Assembly (NCBI GenBank): GCA_002685535.1
Contig: NYXK01000053.1
Location: 252,410 to 294,724 of the forward strand
Source of the DNA: Deltaproteobacteria bacterium
Lineage (GTDB): Bacteria; SAR324; NAC60-12
Direction of reading: 5' to 3'
Length of the DNA: 42,315 nt
Part shown: positions 30,849 to 42,315 of the stretch, piece by piece
How positions within the stretch are numbered: the first letter of the stretch is position 1
Layout: every line of letters begins with the position of its first letter
Position numbers and translations under genes: made by a program
The notes under the pieces: model-generated
Told to the model about the DNA's origin: nothing
Database searches by the model: none
Seen by the model: the letters and a program-made list of their open reading frames with translations, nothing else

Positions 30849-32935
30849 ATGCGACCTCGGACAGCCTGCTCTTCATGCCGGTAAGCCATTGTTCAGAGTT
30901 CCCAAGAAACAGGACGAAAGCCAGAGGTCATGGTTGACAATCTTGAAGACAACGCCAGCGGCGCTGTGTCGTACAAAACAGCGCCCGCAACCCCAGCTGC
31001 ACATTCTGTTCCCGTAATCAACATGAGTGTTCTCTAGCAAAAAGTCAGTCCTCAAGCTCGCCTGCAGCTGTCGAGCGAAGACGCGAAGTAGAGCGACAAC
31101 AGAGCGACACCGATTTTGCATCCTTGCCATCATCGTCCAGCCAAGTTTCAAGTTCAGAGCATCATCCTCGACAGGTTTATTTTGAAGAAGCAACGTCTGC
31201 TTTCCCCGCGGTAAGATCAACGGGCTTGAGTATGCCACCCCCAGAAGCGTATCTGGAAATCGCTTCAAATTATTTCACTTATATCCATGATCCCTCGCAT
31301 AATATCTTCCACCGGCCGAGCTTCATGGCCGATCTGTCCAGCAACACCTTACCGCGAAATATACTACTCTGTGTTATAGCTCTAGCAGCTAGGTAATAAA
31401 TCATTCATTTTTCTCGTTGGCAATCATGACTTTGATGCGGCGCATAAGTCTTACTAACTTTAATGCGGTATAGATTCTCCAACCACTCTTTCTTTAGCCT
31501 CACGTCCCCGCGGTCCCGGGGAAGACTTTATGCTAGAGAGGCAGAGAGACAATTTGAGCTCCATAACTTTTCCCTTGTGACTCTTCAAACAGCACTGCTG
31601 CTTGGTGCATTCTATGGCACGGAAGGCGACTCGCGGCACGAGAGCCTTTACTATGCTTTGGCTTGCAGGATAGGAAGTCTCTTGAACCTACCCAATTTAT
31701 CTTTTGAGAATCCACTGTCTCGAGAGTTGGGAATACGTGGTAAGTCGCAGCCCTCATTCTTCCTTGTCATCAGAGCCATCAAAATTTGACGAACCCACAG
31801 TCTGGTGGACGCTTGATATCGTCGATGTCTGGTCATCGAACAGCCTCCAAATCCCACGGCTTCTGAGCCCCCAACTAGACGTACCATTTCCAGCAAGCGA
31901 GCGAGCGTTCTTTCAGATGCGTCGATCTCATACCTACTTGCAAACCTCAATTTCCGAGTCGCAGGACGACAATTCAAGCTCAGTCCTCGTACAGAAGATC
32001 AAGCTGAACCCAATCTTATCTGAGATCGCCCAACTAAACAGGCAACTAGCAGAGAATGTCCTATCACCGCACGAGACGCATGCTGCTACCGAAGCTTTGG
32101 CTCTGAGACTGGACGAGTGGCAGCAGCAACTTCCGGAACCATTGACGAACACACCAGAAAACTTGTTCGCTCAAAGTGCTTCTGGCTCCGGAGGGGTCTT
32201 CGTGGCACTTCATATCGGCTTTTACCACTTCTCACAATTGTTGTATTTCTACTATCTCCATCAATCTGTCTCCAGCTATCCAGCAGCTGAATCAAATGTC
32301 TTTGCGGGGCGATGTCGTGAGAGCTCGACAGCTCTTTGCGAATTACTTTATGCAGCTCAAGCCCTTCCAGGAGCAGAAGTCTATGTAAGTCCTTAGACTG
32401 CATGAATAGGATCTCGTCTCGATGTACTTCATGCGGGTTTCGATCTGCCTGTAGGAATCCTTGCTAGATTTCCTCTAACGAAGTCGTCTAGTACTCAATG
32501 GTCGGACACGCTCTCGTAATATCCTCCACCGTCCAGCTCCACATCCTCCTCTTCACCGAAGACGAAAACGAATCCTACTCCGCACGCCAACGCCTCGAAA
32601 AGAACTTTGTCATTCTAAGCAAATTGCAGAAATTATGGCGGACTGTCGACCACTCTTTTGCTCGCTTTCAAGAGTTCCATGGAGCGTGTATGCGGACTAA
32701 AGCGGACTTGGAAGATCCTCGTACGACGTTTCGTATGGACAAGTGGATGATTCAGTTCTTGATGGAGTATTCGAAGCCGCTTGAGCAGAGGGCTGACTTG
32801 CAATATCGTTCGCCAGCTGATAGTACGGGAAGCAACTTTTATGAGTCTGATACGGTGGTGCGAGGATATGAGTCTGAGTTCCGGCAGTGGACTTCAACTG
32901 AGCTTGGGATTGATTTCGAGGGTGCCTGGGATTGA
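30849..32935 (+). CDS. Zn2Cys6 fungal-specific transcription factor of the galactosidase cluster, about 589 aa
   Basis: Five exons: 30849-30880, 30949-31392, 31474-31739, 31801-32384 and 32492-32935. Introns are 68, 81, 61 and 107 nt. The 32 nt first exon encodes MRPRTACSSCR; splicing to 30949 completes the zinc cluster as C-X2-C-X6-C-X10-C-X2-C-X6-C (ACSSCRQRQRRC ... SCTFCSRNQHEC, residues about 7-36). The middle domain follows, with YFTYIHDPSHNIFHRPSF, LYAREAERQFELHNFSLVTL, TALLLGAFYGTEGDSRHESL, ACRIGSLLNLPNLSFENPL, RVWWTLDIVDVWSSNSL and, further on, VFVALHIGFYHFSQLLYFYY. Nuclear activator by family. It lies between the sugar transporter and the alpha-galactosidase on the same strand, and all three promoters hold related elements, so it is the likely regulator of both. 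The final exon is short of known motifs but keeps frame. Confidence 0.9.
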
Positions 32936-33857
32936 CTTGAATTCAACAAGACTACGGATAGTTCGTGATGCGTCTAATTATTGAGCTGCTGTAGAACTCT
33001 GGCTTTTGTGACAGATCTGTGCGGAAGGCTAATAACCGGAGCTGGAGTGAACTATGAATTAGCAAGGAGGCCATGTTCCAAGGCAAATCATTCATAATGT
33101 TGCGGTGATGCCATCTGGCAGTCTCTATAGAGGAAGCATACCAAGGTCCAGTCATGTCTGGCGATCTACTGTACTTCTGATATGAAATTTGACGCGAGTC
33201 ACCATTAATCTCAAGCACGGCATCCAAATTTCAAGTAGGTGAACAGGTGGTTCGGCTTGTCCTTTGTACAGACCCTAATTATAATACCTGATTCTACTAT
33301 ACTTTTGTATCCATGCTTGTACCTACCGGTGCAATGGTCCACGCCACAATCACCTCCTCTTTTTATTCCCCACCGTTAACTGCTAGGTAACTTACATACG
33401 GGTGTTCGAATTCAATCGACCCAACACGCACCACCACTAAAGCGGGGTCTGCATTTGCGACGCTACAGTAGCTCGCCATCATGGAGGGACTAAGCGGGAA
33501 ACTCATCGGTAGTTTTCCTGGTGGTTTCCCGGGTGAGACCAATGATTCTCATCGGAATGATTAGTGATCAACACCTTTCTTTACCACGTCGACCTATCAG
33601 TCTAGGCAAGAAGAGCACTAAACGCTGGAAGCAGACAATTTCCCGGCGGTTTATGGCAGACCATGTGGTTATCCAAGTTATTCAGTGTCCAGTTTACGTT
33701 TCCCACTTCTATCAGTCGTCGTTAGAAGGACCCCTCGCTCTTGAATAGTTCTGCGGGGCAAGGCGAGGTACTCGTCTTCCCGATGTACTTATATCAGACA
33801 ACTGCTCTCGAATTGTCATATGTTCGTTTCTTTGGGAAAAAGCTAGTCGAAGTCACA
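32936..33857. promoter_or_regulatory. Spacer with promoter of the alpha-galactosidase gene
   Basis: About 920 bp between the regulator stop and the alpha-galactosidase ATG. It contains the compound TTTCCCG element (33494-33537) and a further AATTTCCCGGCGGTTT at about 33638-33653. No coding frame with motifs is seen. Confidence 0.5.
33494..33537 (+). promoter_or_regulatory. Compound TTTCCCG element upstream of the alpha-galactosidase
   Basis: GCGGGAAACT (33494-33503, the exact complement of the first part at 27959) is followed by AGTTTTCCTG (33511-33520) and TGGTTTCCCGGGTGAG (33522-33537). The last part matches the transporter element at 15 of 16 bases. It lies about 320 bp before the ATG, a similar distance to that in the transporter promoter. 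Confidence 0.5.
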
Positions 33858-35441
33858 ATGCGGAAAACGATCCGACGCTCGGTTTTGTTGTTTGCTTTCG
33901 CAGTTGACACGGTCAGAGCAGTCAACAATGGACTGGCGAGAACACCACCACTCGGATGGAACAACTGGAATAGTCTGGGATGCGACGTTTCTGCAGAGCT
34001 GCTGCTTGACACGGCCTCTCGCTTGGTCAGTCTTGGACTTATGGTACGTCAAGATATTCTCGAGACATATCTTGTGGTCCATTCGAACCATTGAGGAACG
34101 AAGCAATTACTAACTTTCTCGTCACTTCAGGACGTCGGCTACAAATACACAGTCCTCGATGACTGCTGGTCTGATGGCCGAGACGACAACGGCCGTATCA
34201 AAGTCGACTTAAAGCGTTTCCCTGATGGCATGTCTTCCGTATCGGCAAGGATCCACGACCACGGTCTCCTCTTGGGCATGTACTCCAGCGCCGGCCACAT
34301 GACCTGTGCTCGCGGCGAAGGCTCCCTAGACCACGAAGTAGCAGACGCCCAATCCTTTGCGGAGTTCTCAATAGACTACCTAAAATACGACAACTGCTAT
34401 TCCAAAGGACGAGCCGGCTCAGCCTCAGCGACATTCGCAAGGTACGAGACGATGGCCGAAGCACTCAACAAGACTGGCCGACCTATCGTATACAGTCTTT
34501 GTAACTGGGGAGAAGACTTCGTCATGTCATGGGGCGTCTCCATTGCCAATTCATGGCGAATCAGTGGCGATATCTACGACTCTTTCTCCCGACCTGACGA
34601 TCGCTGTTCGTGCACGGAGAACGATCCTTCAAGCCCTTGGTGTGTCTCGCCTGGCGCGCACTGCTCCGTTCTCACTATCCTGAACAAGATCGCACCATAT
34701 GCAGACCGTGGTCAACCCGGTGGCTGGCAGGATTTGGACGCTCTGGAGGTTGGATTGGGAGGCATGACTGACGACGAGTATATCGCGCATTTCTCTTTAT
34801 GGGCAGCTCTCAAATCCCCATTGCTCATCGGCGCTGATCTGCGAACCCTGTCCCCTGAAGCCTTGGTAATACTTAACAATCCTGCGGTTCTTGCAATCAG
34901 TCAGGATGTGCTTGGCGTACCAGCCACGCGAGTTGAGCGCAACACAGATGTACCAAAGGACCGGTATGGGGTTGGAGAGACGCATATCTGGTCCGGCCCT
35001 CTTTCTGGTGGTGATCAGGTTCTCATCTTCCTCAACGCAGCCAACACTGACCTGGAAATGGTCGCTTACCTTGAAGACGTCTTTGTGGGCCAGGGCCCTT
35101 CGTGCTCCGCGCCACAATGCAATCAGGATTGGGTTGTTCACGACTTGTGGGGATCACGTATGGACGATAAGGTGGCGAAGGAGTTACTTGAGAATTCCAA
35201 GTCCCGTGAAGACGCTGCTCGGATTCTCCAGGCTGCAAATCATTACAATGCTAGCTCGCTACCCTACAAGGAGGGTTTGGAAAAGCTGGATATACGGTTA
35301 CTGGGAACAAAGGTAGATGAGATATCCGCACGGGGTTCTCTCTCGATCAAGGTGAAGCGACATTCTGCAAAGGTGTTCCGCTTGAGGCCTAAGCTGGGAA
35401 TAACAGGGAAGAGGTACAATCACTTCAAAGACGAACTGTAG
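33858..35441 (+). CDS. Secreted alpha-galactosidase, GH27, about 498 aa
   Basis: Two exons, 33858-34043 and 34131-35441, with an 87 nt phase-0 intron (gtacgt...cttcag). An N-terminal signal peptide is visible: basic MRKTIRR, hydrophobic SVLLFAFAV, likely cleavage after VRA. GH27 motifs follow: TPPLGWNNWNSLGCDV, VGYKYTVLDDCW, RFPDGMSS, GLLLGMYSSAGHMTC, IDYLKYDNCY with the nucleophile Asp about 149, WRISGDIYDSF with the acid/base Asp about 209, GGWQDLDALEVG, and LWAALKSPLLIGADLR. A C-terminal beta-sandwich ends SLSIKVKRHSAKVFRLRP. Reaction: release of terminal alpha-linked galactose from melibiose, raffinose or galactomannan, outside the cell. Start choice: the longer open frame to 33741 would hide the signal peptide, and the ATG at 33858 places it at the N-terminus. 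It follows its probable regulator and shares a promoter element with the transporter. Confidence 0.95.
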
Positions 35442-36031
35442 AGACTAGAATCCTTACAATACAAAAACAATCATAAAGATCTTTTGAGGATCAGGACCAT
35501 GACTCTGGCTATGGTACTTTCATGTCTGCGAAGGAGTCATGTTGTCGCTGTTAGGGGTTTAGACGTTAAACGGGTTCTTTCTACTCTATAGACTCTTATA
35601 ACGGTAGGCGAGTCCTGAGTATATTGTTACTGCGAGTTCTCACCGCTAGACCGTGCTTAAACGACTGTCATTTCAGCTTTTGGATACGAGAGCCAAGTGT
35701 CGTTCATATTTCGACTTCTTCCCAGCTAAGCGAGCTCGAAAAGGGGTAAACCACGTGCAACTACATTCGTTGTTTCCACCTTGTACCTAGTTATCAGGGA
35801 GTCATAGTCATGGAGGGCTTGTGAAACTCGGTAGAAGCTGTAGATATGTGTTTACAAACTGGTGACAAAAAGACGCCTTGAGTCTCGTCACAAGGGAGAA
35901 ACGCCATGGTTGTCAACGAACCTCGTATTCCACGCTATAGTCAACAATGGATCCCGATAAAAGGAATTCTCGTTGAAGTACAGTTTCAATCACCCTCAGT
36001 ATTCAAGTCTTTCTCATCCCATTCGCTACGA
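35442..36031. other. Convergent spacer, no gene seen
   Basis: About 590 bp between the stops of the alpha-galactosidase and the S33 peptidase. It must contain both 3' ends. No frame with motifs and no repeat is seen. Confidence 0.55.
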
Positions 36032-38125
36032 CTAGGCTTTCAGCCCCTCAATCCCCCGCACCACCTTCTCGACATCACCAAGCTTGTCCAATGGTCCTTG
36101 AAGTGTGATATTCCACGGCCCAGCCTCAAGTGGACAGTAAGTCTCCTTTCCAGACTTCTTAACACTGTTGAAGAAAGCGTTGATCTTCGCAAACGCACAG
36201 TCGTTGAAAGCTGCTAGAGAAGTATGCTTAAAACCGTCAGTCTATAGACCAATCGCTGAGTGTGAAGAAACTTACACCCGTTCCTTCAATCGTAAGGAGT
36301 TCCGCATCCTGGAAGATACGAGCTGTTTTCCTCGCACTGTTTGTCCTGCATGTCAGCAATGCTCTTTACATATCGCGCAATTCTCAAGTCCAGAAATCAC
36401 TTACTTAGCCAACGGCGTAACCGGATCAAACCTATTCCCCACCGCCAGTATCCTACCCTTTGTCCTCCCCCCAAACGGCCCCGCATAAATATCATCACTC
36501 TTAACTTCCCAACTCAAACACGGCAAAAACTGCGTCCAAACCCCATTCCCTCCAATCCAGCTCTCGTTCTGCAACACCGGCAACCGCTTCGCATACTCCT
36601 CAAAAGAAGAATTAAACAATTTCCCACCCGTGTCAGTGCACGCCACACTGTGGAAACGCTCAAACTGGTACTCTGGATGAGGATCACCTGGTGGGAGGTC
36701 TGGGATGTCTTCTAGGTCGGGGAGGAGACCGATAGCGCGGAGGATGTCGAAAATTGTCTCGTATGTTATATTTCCCGACAGGATGAATTCTTCTACGATC
36801 ACCAGGCCGGAACCGATTGTGGGGAATAAGCTTATGGGATCGTACGTTGCTTGTAGCAGGCCTGTTTGGAACAGTGTGAGGGCCGTGTCGATGGCAGTTG
36901 CGTTTTCCCAGTCCTGTTGCGTGGCGTGTGTAGAGTTGAGGTATGAGATCATGACTTGGAAACGGTTGAAGATATCCAGTGCTGATGACATGTTGGTGGA
37001 GAAGGGACAAAGTGTTGGTCCGGCGCTGTCACAGTAGAAGAAGAATGTCGCGAGGATCTTGTCTGCGTCGATCGTTGAGATTGCGTCGAGAGTTCCTGCC
37101 ATCCCTGTTTGACAAACGTTAATGTCCATGCTTTTGAGGCGACGAGGAGATGTGAGACAGAACATGATTGAGAAGGAAAATACTCACAAGCATCAGGATC
37201 CACGACTCCATCAACAACCACCCTCCCCACTCTCTTCGGGAACATCGAAGCGAACGTCTGTCCAATTACAGTCCCGTAACTATACCCCCAATAATTGAGC
37301 AGCTTCGGATCCCTGTCCGCTCTCCTCCCATCCGACGTCTTCGCATAAGCATCTAGAATTGACATCAAATCCCTCGCCACGGTCGCAGTCGTCATATGCG
37401 GCCCAGCATCGAGAGGCTTCCCATTATATTTTGTACAAGTCGCACCTAACTCTGCATAGGTATTGGCATCAGCCAAACTCTCGATCGGAACGTTTGGCCC
37501 GTGGACGATGTAGTCTTTGAGCCCGTCTGACCTCTTGCGTTTCTGCTTTGAAGGACCAGAAAATGTAGCGTTAGCATCTAGGAAGAAGCATGGAGCGGCA
37601 GCAGGAACGCTATATCCTATGCCTCGAGGCTCCCAAGCAGCGAGATCGTAATCTGGTCCTACGGTGTTCTTGATCTCCTCCGAGGCATTGAGGAGTGACT
37701 GGACGCCTGAGCCGCCTGGTCCTCCTGGATTCAGGAACAAAATGCCTTTGTAGCATGATGAAACTGAAGATTTCTTAATTATTGGGACAGCCGCTCGGCC
37801 GAGTTGAGGATTGAGGTAATCTAATGGGACCTTAATATTCTATCAGTATTTGAGCTCAGAAAAGATTTCAGAGGAGAAGTATCTTACATCGAGCATCGCA
37901 CAGAAGTAGCCTACATAGCATGGGTGCCAAACGAGCTTTGTCGAAGAAGGAATCTGAATTGCCATTAGTAATTCAGCGCTCGAGAAAGCCTTCAAGTCCA
38001 CAATTACTTACCTCAGGGAAATTCACATCCCCAGTCTCATTAGCTGCGGGAACCGGAGATGCAAGCGAGACATGGAAAAGCGTATTGCTAAAGAGAAAAA
38101 CACTTGACAGCTTGGACCAATACAT
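36032..38125 (-). CDS. Secreted serine peptidase S33 (TAP-like alpha/beta hydrolase), about 595 aa
   Basis: Six exons: 38125-38012, 37953-37888, 37830-37188, 37104-36405, 36345-36276 and 36226-36032. Introns are 58, 57, 83, 59 and 49 nt. The start MYWSKLSSVFLFSNTLFHVS continues to SLASPVPA, a signal peptide. Seen: WHPCYVGYFCAMLDVPLDY, a typical entry to the family; NPGGPGGSG, the oxyanion-hole loop; LNYWGYSYGTVIGQ with the nucleophile Ser at about 244; RVVVDGVVDP; NRFDPVTPLAK with the Asp; and EGTGHTSLAAF with the His. The last motif requires the acceptor ttttaag at 36227, which also keeps frame. Several NxS/T sites fit a secreted glycoprotein. Family reaction: release of N-terminal tripeptides or prolyl residues, as in tripeptidyl aminopeptidases; exact specificity is not readable. 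No link to the neighbouring galactosidase cluster is evident. Confidence 0.9.
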
Positions 38126-40618
38126 CTTCACAGGAGATTAGACTTCTACGCTGATCTGCAACCCAATAAATTTGAAGCTCGCGAAGATGCCAAAAGTATT
38201 CCGAGCAGATTATAGAGATGCAAAGTCAATCGTGTTGACGAAAGTTATTGTTTGTCTCCTTTGGAATCTTATATCTTCCATCTAGAAGTCGGAAGCCTGA
38301 AGTAAAGGCTGTGCAAACCAAGACCTCCAACGCCACTAAGGCACACACACAAATCGCTTCTGCGGCTCGTTTCGGCTCGGCTGTCAACAAACGGAAACAT
38401 ACGAAACGGGTAAAGAGCAATCAACGCAAACCATAGCAATGCCTCATCGTGGACGATAGGACGTCGAACCATGACTTGAAGTCTCGACTAAAATGTCAGC
38501 TGTGCGAAAGAAAGAGCCTGACGACTTACGAAGGACATACGTATTTACGGCACAGTAAAGCAGGGCGAAGCATAGAGCAAGCGATGATTGGTCGGTTGCT
38601 TCAGTTTACCTGACAAGATACTAAGGCAGCAACTTGAGGCTAATTATCCAAAGTCCAAGCACCCCGCTCAAAGCCCCGGAGTAGGGTGCTTTTCGTCCCA
38701 CGAATGATCATTGGGCTCGGCCACATGATAGAGGTATGCCAAGGCGAACAGTAGTTGCTTTCCGTGCAAACGAAAGAGACTAGGATACACACACACCTTC
38801 TCTTGCAAAATGCAAAATAAGTCATTGCATCTCAAGGCATTACTTATCACCGCTAGTTTGTTGGACATATCAGATTATAGCTAGAATAAATCGGTGCGTG
38901 CTATCAACTTTGCCCATAGAAAGATGAGCTGTCCCTTCCTCATCACTTTCCCGCTTCATCCCAAATATCTCTACAAAAGCTCGTCTGCTGGGGCTTTGGA
39001 CATAAATCCCAGCAATTTATCCGACTATAAAAACCAACATGCAAGGTCAAATGAAGCATACCTTCCTTCCTTCCTTGCCGCGAAAAACCCAAAACAGCTC
39101 TGTTCCCTCCACTTCCGTTTAGTCCAAATCACTCCTTGGTATCACAACAAATTGCCCCAAAGAGACTAAGACAACGCCCGATTCCTCAGCCACCACCAGT
39201 CTTAATGACCTAAGACAACCAGTTACTTTGCAAAAGAGCTTCATCAAGTCCATAGATCGGCAGTCACACAACACAAAGTAACACGCAGAGAGATAGATTC
39301 AATCCTTCACTCCCACCACTCTCCCTTCAGCTACTATCCACTCATGCCGCCCAACAAGCAAATTCAAACTTCCACCCATCTCAAAAAGTCAAGGAGCAAA
39401 ACCTAACCCCGACCTCAAAGCCTTCATTTCATTAAAAAGCGGACTGTCAACTTATTATCCAGGCCCATTCCCACTCATTCTCCTTTTACGATTATACAAC
39501 TTACAAATCAATAAACGCTACCATCCATTTCCATTTTCAACACCAATTTCATTTTAGGAAAGAGAAGAAGTCACTCAATACTTGTACTCCTTCACTCACC
39601 CAATTTCCATCATAGTACCCAAATAAACCCCCAATCTCCAATCCCCAATCCCAAATAGCCTTCTGGAGCCGGATCCCCGGAATTTCTCTTTCTTCTCCCT
39701 CTCCCTATATTCCAGAGAACAGTGACTATTCAGCTAGTTATTAAATTTTCAAGCTCGCATGGATGTTTAAGTATTATTTCCCGTTTGTAATCTATCCAAT
39801 ACCAAGCTAAGATAGATCAATACTGAACAACGAACAACGCATCCTCAATATCCCTCTGATAATCAACGAAGCCAGCGCGCACGCTCCAAACTCCAAACTC
39901 TTTTCATCAACCCCGCAATCCTCTATGATCTCCTCCCCTCCCCGGCCTAATTGTCCAGCACCATCTGAGAACATTGCAATTCTTTTATCTCAAACCCTGT
40001 CCTTCCATATCAAGCATCCAATCAACATTCTAGATCTCCAAAATCGTAACTTCCGATTAGTTTTATTTCTTATGAGCTCCCGTTTGAAGATCTGTAAAGG
40101 CAGCAATGTCCTCAAAATCCGCTAGACAATTAAACCGGGAGGGAGACCATGCTCTACTACCTTACCTACCCACCCAGAGACATCAATCTAACAATCTAGC
40201 TATCAATGTAGCAATCTAAATAGCAAACCAGCAAGCACCCCCACAAAGTCCATCGACCCTAGGTCTCAAAGAGTCAAACAACACAATACCTGCACCAAAT
40301 GGCGCGACTCAGAACCTAAGAGAGCTGTTTCTTACTTCTTTCATTTATTCCCACTACTCAATCTCTATTTCCACGTTTTCTTATCATCAGCTATAGATAC
40401 AGCGTGAGATCCTGCGACCCGCCCAAGTACTCCAAGGAATTCGTTCACATCGTAGGAAAGAAAGCATCGGCAAAGTGCCTGTATTATTACATGACATTGC
40501 TCATTGCCACAAGACACTGACCAGGGTATCAAATCTATGTACTCGATGGTAATGTCATATCATACACACAGGACCTAGTATAGGCCAGCCAACCTTCCCT
40601 GGCCCCCAAATCCCTCAG
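38126..40618. other. 2.5 kb without a supported gene
   Basis: The left end must hold the peptidase promoter and the right end the 3' region of the CLPTM1-family gene. The middle and right parts are strikingly C/T/A-rich and G-poor on the plus strand (39.2-40.4 kb), with a short CCTT run at 39061-39076 and short CAATCTA repeats near 40180-40220. No frame above 91 codons and no motif is seen. Confidence 0.55.
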
Positions 40619-42315
40619 TTACTTCCTCTTCGCCGCCTTCCCCTTCTTCTCACTCCCCGAAACCTTAGCAGCAACCTCATTGATAACCTCATCCGCCTTC
40701 CTCGCACCCTCCTTGCCAACCTCCACGCTCGCATCCGCACCAGCCGGCGCACTCAATGGCTTCGCCGCGGTCTTAGCTTCAAGTTCCTCTTCATCACCAC
40801 CTTGTCCGAATTCATTGACACGCGTGTAATCAACCTTATACTTGTAGCTCTGATACAAGTACACGAAGAAGATGACGTCGTCTCGGAGTGTAGCGAGTCT
40901 GTGTAGTGTAGGCATCTTGATCGTGAAAGCGAAAAGATCATCAATGAATGTGTTGAGGAATTTGTACGTCATGGCTTTGGCGGGCATGTGCGCGACAGAT
41001 TTGAGGCGGTAGTTGATATACAAGGATGGTACCATCATGAGGAATCCGTAAGCGTAGACGGAGCCGACGAGTGTGGTGATGACGAAGGAGTACCACGATT
41101 TGTGGCTGTCGTATTTGAGAGAGTAGGCTGCGTAGGCGAGTAGTAAGGGGACGGCGATCATGTAGAGGTATTTGAAAGCTACGGCGTCGTATTCTTTGGT
41201 TTTCTCTTCGGTTTCGGAGAGCTCGTGCTTGTCTTCGAAGGCGATGCGGTAGGGGATTATGGAATCTGGGGCGGGGCGGACACGGACATTGACGACAGTG
41301 GTGATTTTCCAGAACTCGAGAACGATGCCCATTCCTTGAGAGAAGAGAATCATCCAACCTGGTTTTGTTAGTGTGTGTTTGGTGAGAGGAGCGGGGACCT
41401 TACTGGTATTGTCGTTGTTATCTAACAGGTAGAGGAAGATAACAGCTTGCATGAAAACGTTGCCGAGAATGGATCGCACGGAAATACCGACATTGTTCTT
41501 CTTGTTACGGTAATGAGAGATATCTGACTTGAAAGCCAACATTTCGAAGATCATGTGGAAGACACTGACAACGACGGTTGTAGCGAGTAAATAGATGTTG
41601 GTGTCGAGAAGAACTTCCTTGATCATTTCAAACTCGCTTCCATCACCACCCATGTTTTGACCTGTGAGTGTCAGTAGAGATCATGCCTCGAAATCAAGAG
41701 ACATACCAGCTGCAGCATTTCTAGCGGTCTGCTTGACACCTTCATCGACACCAGCAATCAGACTGAATTTCCAATTGGCTTGGTGATTGAGATCGATATG
41801 AATTGGGAGTCTCTTGACAGTTGAATTGACAGGCATCATGTGCGACCTGAGTTGCCAGAAAGTGTTGACGAAGAGGACAGGGTAGTACCAGCCATTCTGT
41901 CCAGATCCATCTCTTGCTCCAGAAGCTTCAAGTTGCACATATTGACGAACAGCTGGGTTCATGGTTGGGTAGTGCATGACTCCAGAATCCGGAATGAAAG
42001 AGAGCGTAAAGTTGGGATGGTAATGGGAGTTGACGACTGGACCTGTAGGAAGCTCTTCCTCCTCCTATTCCTGTCAGCGATTATCCTATAAGCGGACCTC
42101 GTTTAACACACCTCTTCCGTCTCCTCAGCAGCCAAAAGATTCTTAACCTTCTTAACTTTCTTTTGCGTGATATACTGGGTCAAAGGTCGAGCGAAATGGT
42201 ATGCCTTGGTTGGGTCATATCCTTGAACCACTGGATCGATATTTGCTCCCTCCAAAGCAACATAGAAATGTGCCCAAAGAGTTCCATTATTCTGCACCTC
42301 GTTTGGCACCGCAAA
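40619..42315 (-). CDS. CLPTM1-family multipass ER membrane protein, C-terminal part
   Basis: Partial gene cut by the right edge. Exons 42315-42112, 42064-41707, 41661-41404 and 41358-40619 give about 519 residues; introns are 47, 45 and 45 nt. Seen: NNGTLWAHFYVALEG, VVNSHYHPNFTLSFIPDSG, GWYYPVLFVNTFWQLRSHMM, EVLLDTNIYLLATTVVVSVF, FEMLAFKSDISHYRNKKNN, SVRSILGNVFMQAVIFLYLL, FWKITTVVNV, and SLYINYRLKSVAHMPAKAMT, then FLNTFIDDLFAFTIKMPTLH and RDDVIFFVYLYQ. These blocks and the five or so C-terminal helices are diagnostic of the CLPTM1/CLPTM1L family. The tail is Ala/Lys-rich and ends KGKAAKRK, a possible ER-retention tail. Family role: ER proteins; the animal CLPTM1L is reported as a lipid scramblase in GPI-anchor synthesis, while the fungal role is poorly known. 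The 45 nt intron at 41359-41403 has no in-frame stop. Confidence 0.93.

Noticed and set aside
33741..33857. Upstream start for the alpha-galactosidase at 33741
   Set aside because: It would bury the signal peptide inside the protein; the ATG at 33858 exposes it.
36227..36275. Alternative splice of the S33 peptidase using acceptor ctctag
   Set aside because: It needs a poor gtgtaa donor and removes the catalytic His of GTGHTSL; the acceptor ttttaag keeps frame and motif.
1..42315. tRNA, rRNA genes or CRISPR arrays
   Set aside because: None was recognised by eye on either strand. A covariance-model scan would be needed to exclude a tRNA; CRISPR is not expected in a fungus.

Overview
The window is nuclear DNA of a filamentous ascomycete (Pezizomycotina). 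Reasons: protein genes broken by many 45-90 nt introns with GTRNGT donors and YAG acceptors, Zn2Cys6 regulators with a fungal-specific middle domain, small catabolic gene clusters, and housekeeping genes of fungal type (ER glucosidase I, SEC22, a CLPTM1-family protein). I cannot name the genus. All gene models below were spliced by hand from reading-frame continuity, splice consensus and family motifs; no transcript data or database search was used.

Left part (1-11.9 kb): the 3' end of ER glucosidase I, then a C2H2 zinc-finger protein gene, then a probable small catabolic cluster. The cluster is a Zn2Cys6 regulator, a short-chain dehydrogenase and a dienelactone-hydrolase-like enzyme, all on the minus strand, with a Dal5/allantoate-type MFS permease diverging on the plus strand. 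The layout suggests uptake, oxidation or reduction, and ester or lactone hydrolysis of one small substrate, under the local regulator. The substrate is not readable from sequence.

Middle (11.9-28.3 kb): 2.4 kb with no supported gene, an unidentified 443-residue Ser/Pro-rich protein gene on the minus strand, and SEC22 on the plus strand with an unusually long 889 nt third intron. From about 18.9 to 26.4 kb no intact gene can be built. Instead there are diverged tandem and dispersed repeats, a 25-bp motif present at least eight times in one orientation, and minus-strand coding-like islands. Several islands are paralogous to one another with mainly synonymous differences, yet they carry stops. 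I read this as a decaying family of repeated exons or genes.

Right part (28.3-42.3 kb): a second cluster with an alpha-glucoside-type sugar transporter, a Zn2Cys6 regulator and a secreted GH27 alpha-galactosidase, all on the plus strand. This fits uptake and hydrolysis of alpha-galactosides such as melibiose or raffinose. The transporter and galactosidase promoters share an almost identical compound TTTCCCG-type element, with a near match ahead of the regulator. Then come a secreted S33 peptidase (minus), 2.5 kb without a gene, and the C-terminal part of a CLPTM1-family ER membrane protein (minus), cut by the right edge.
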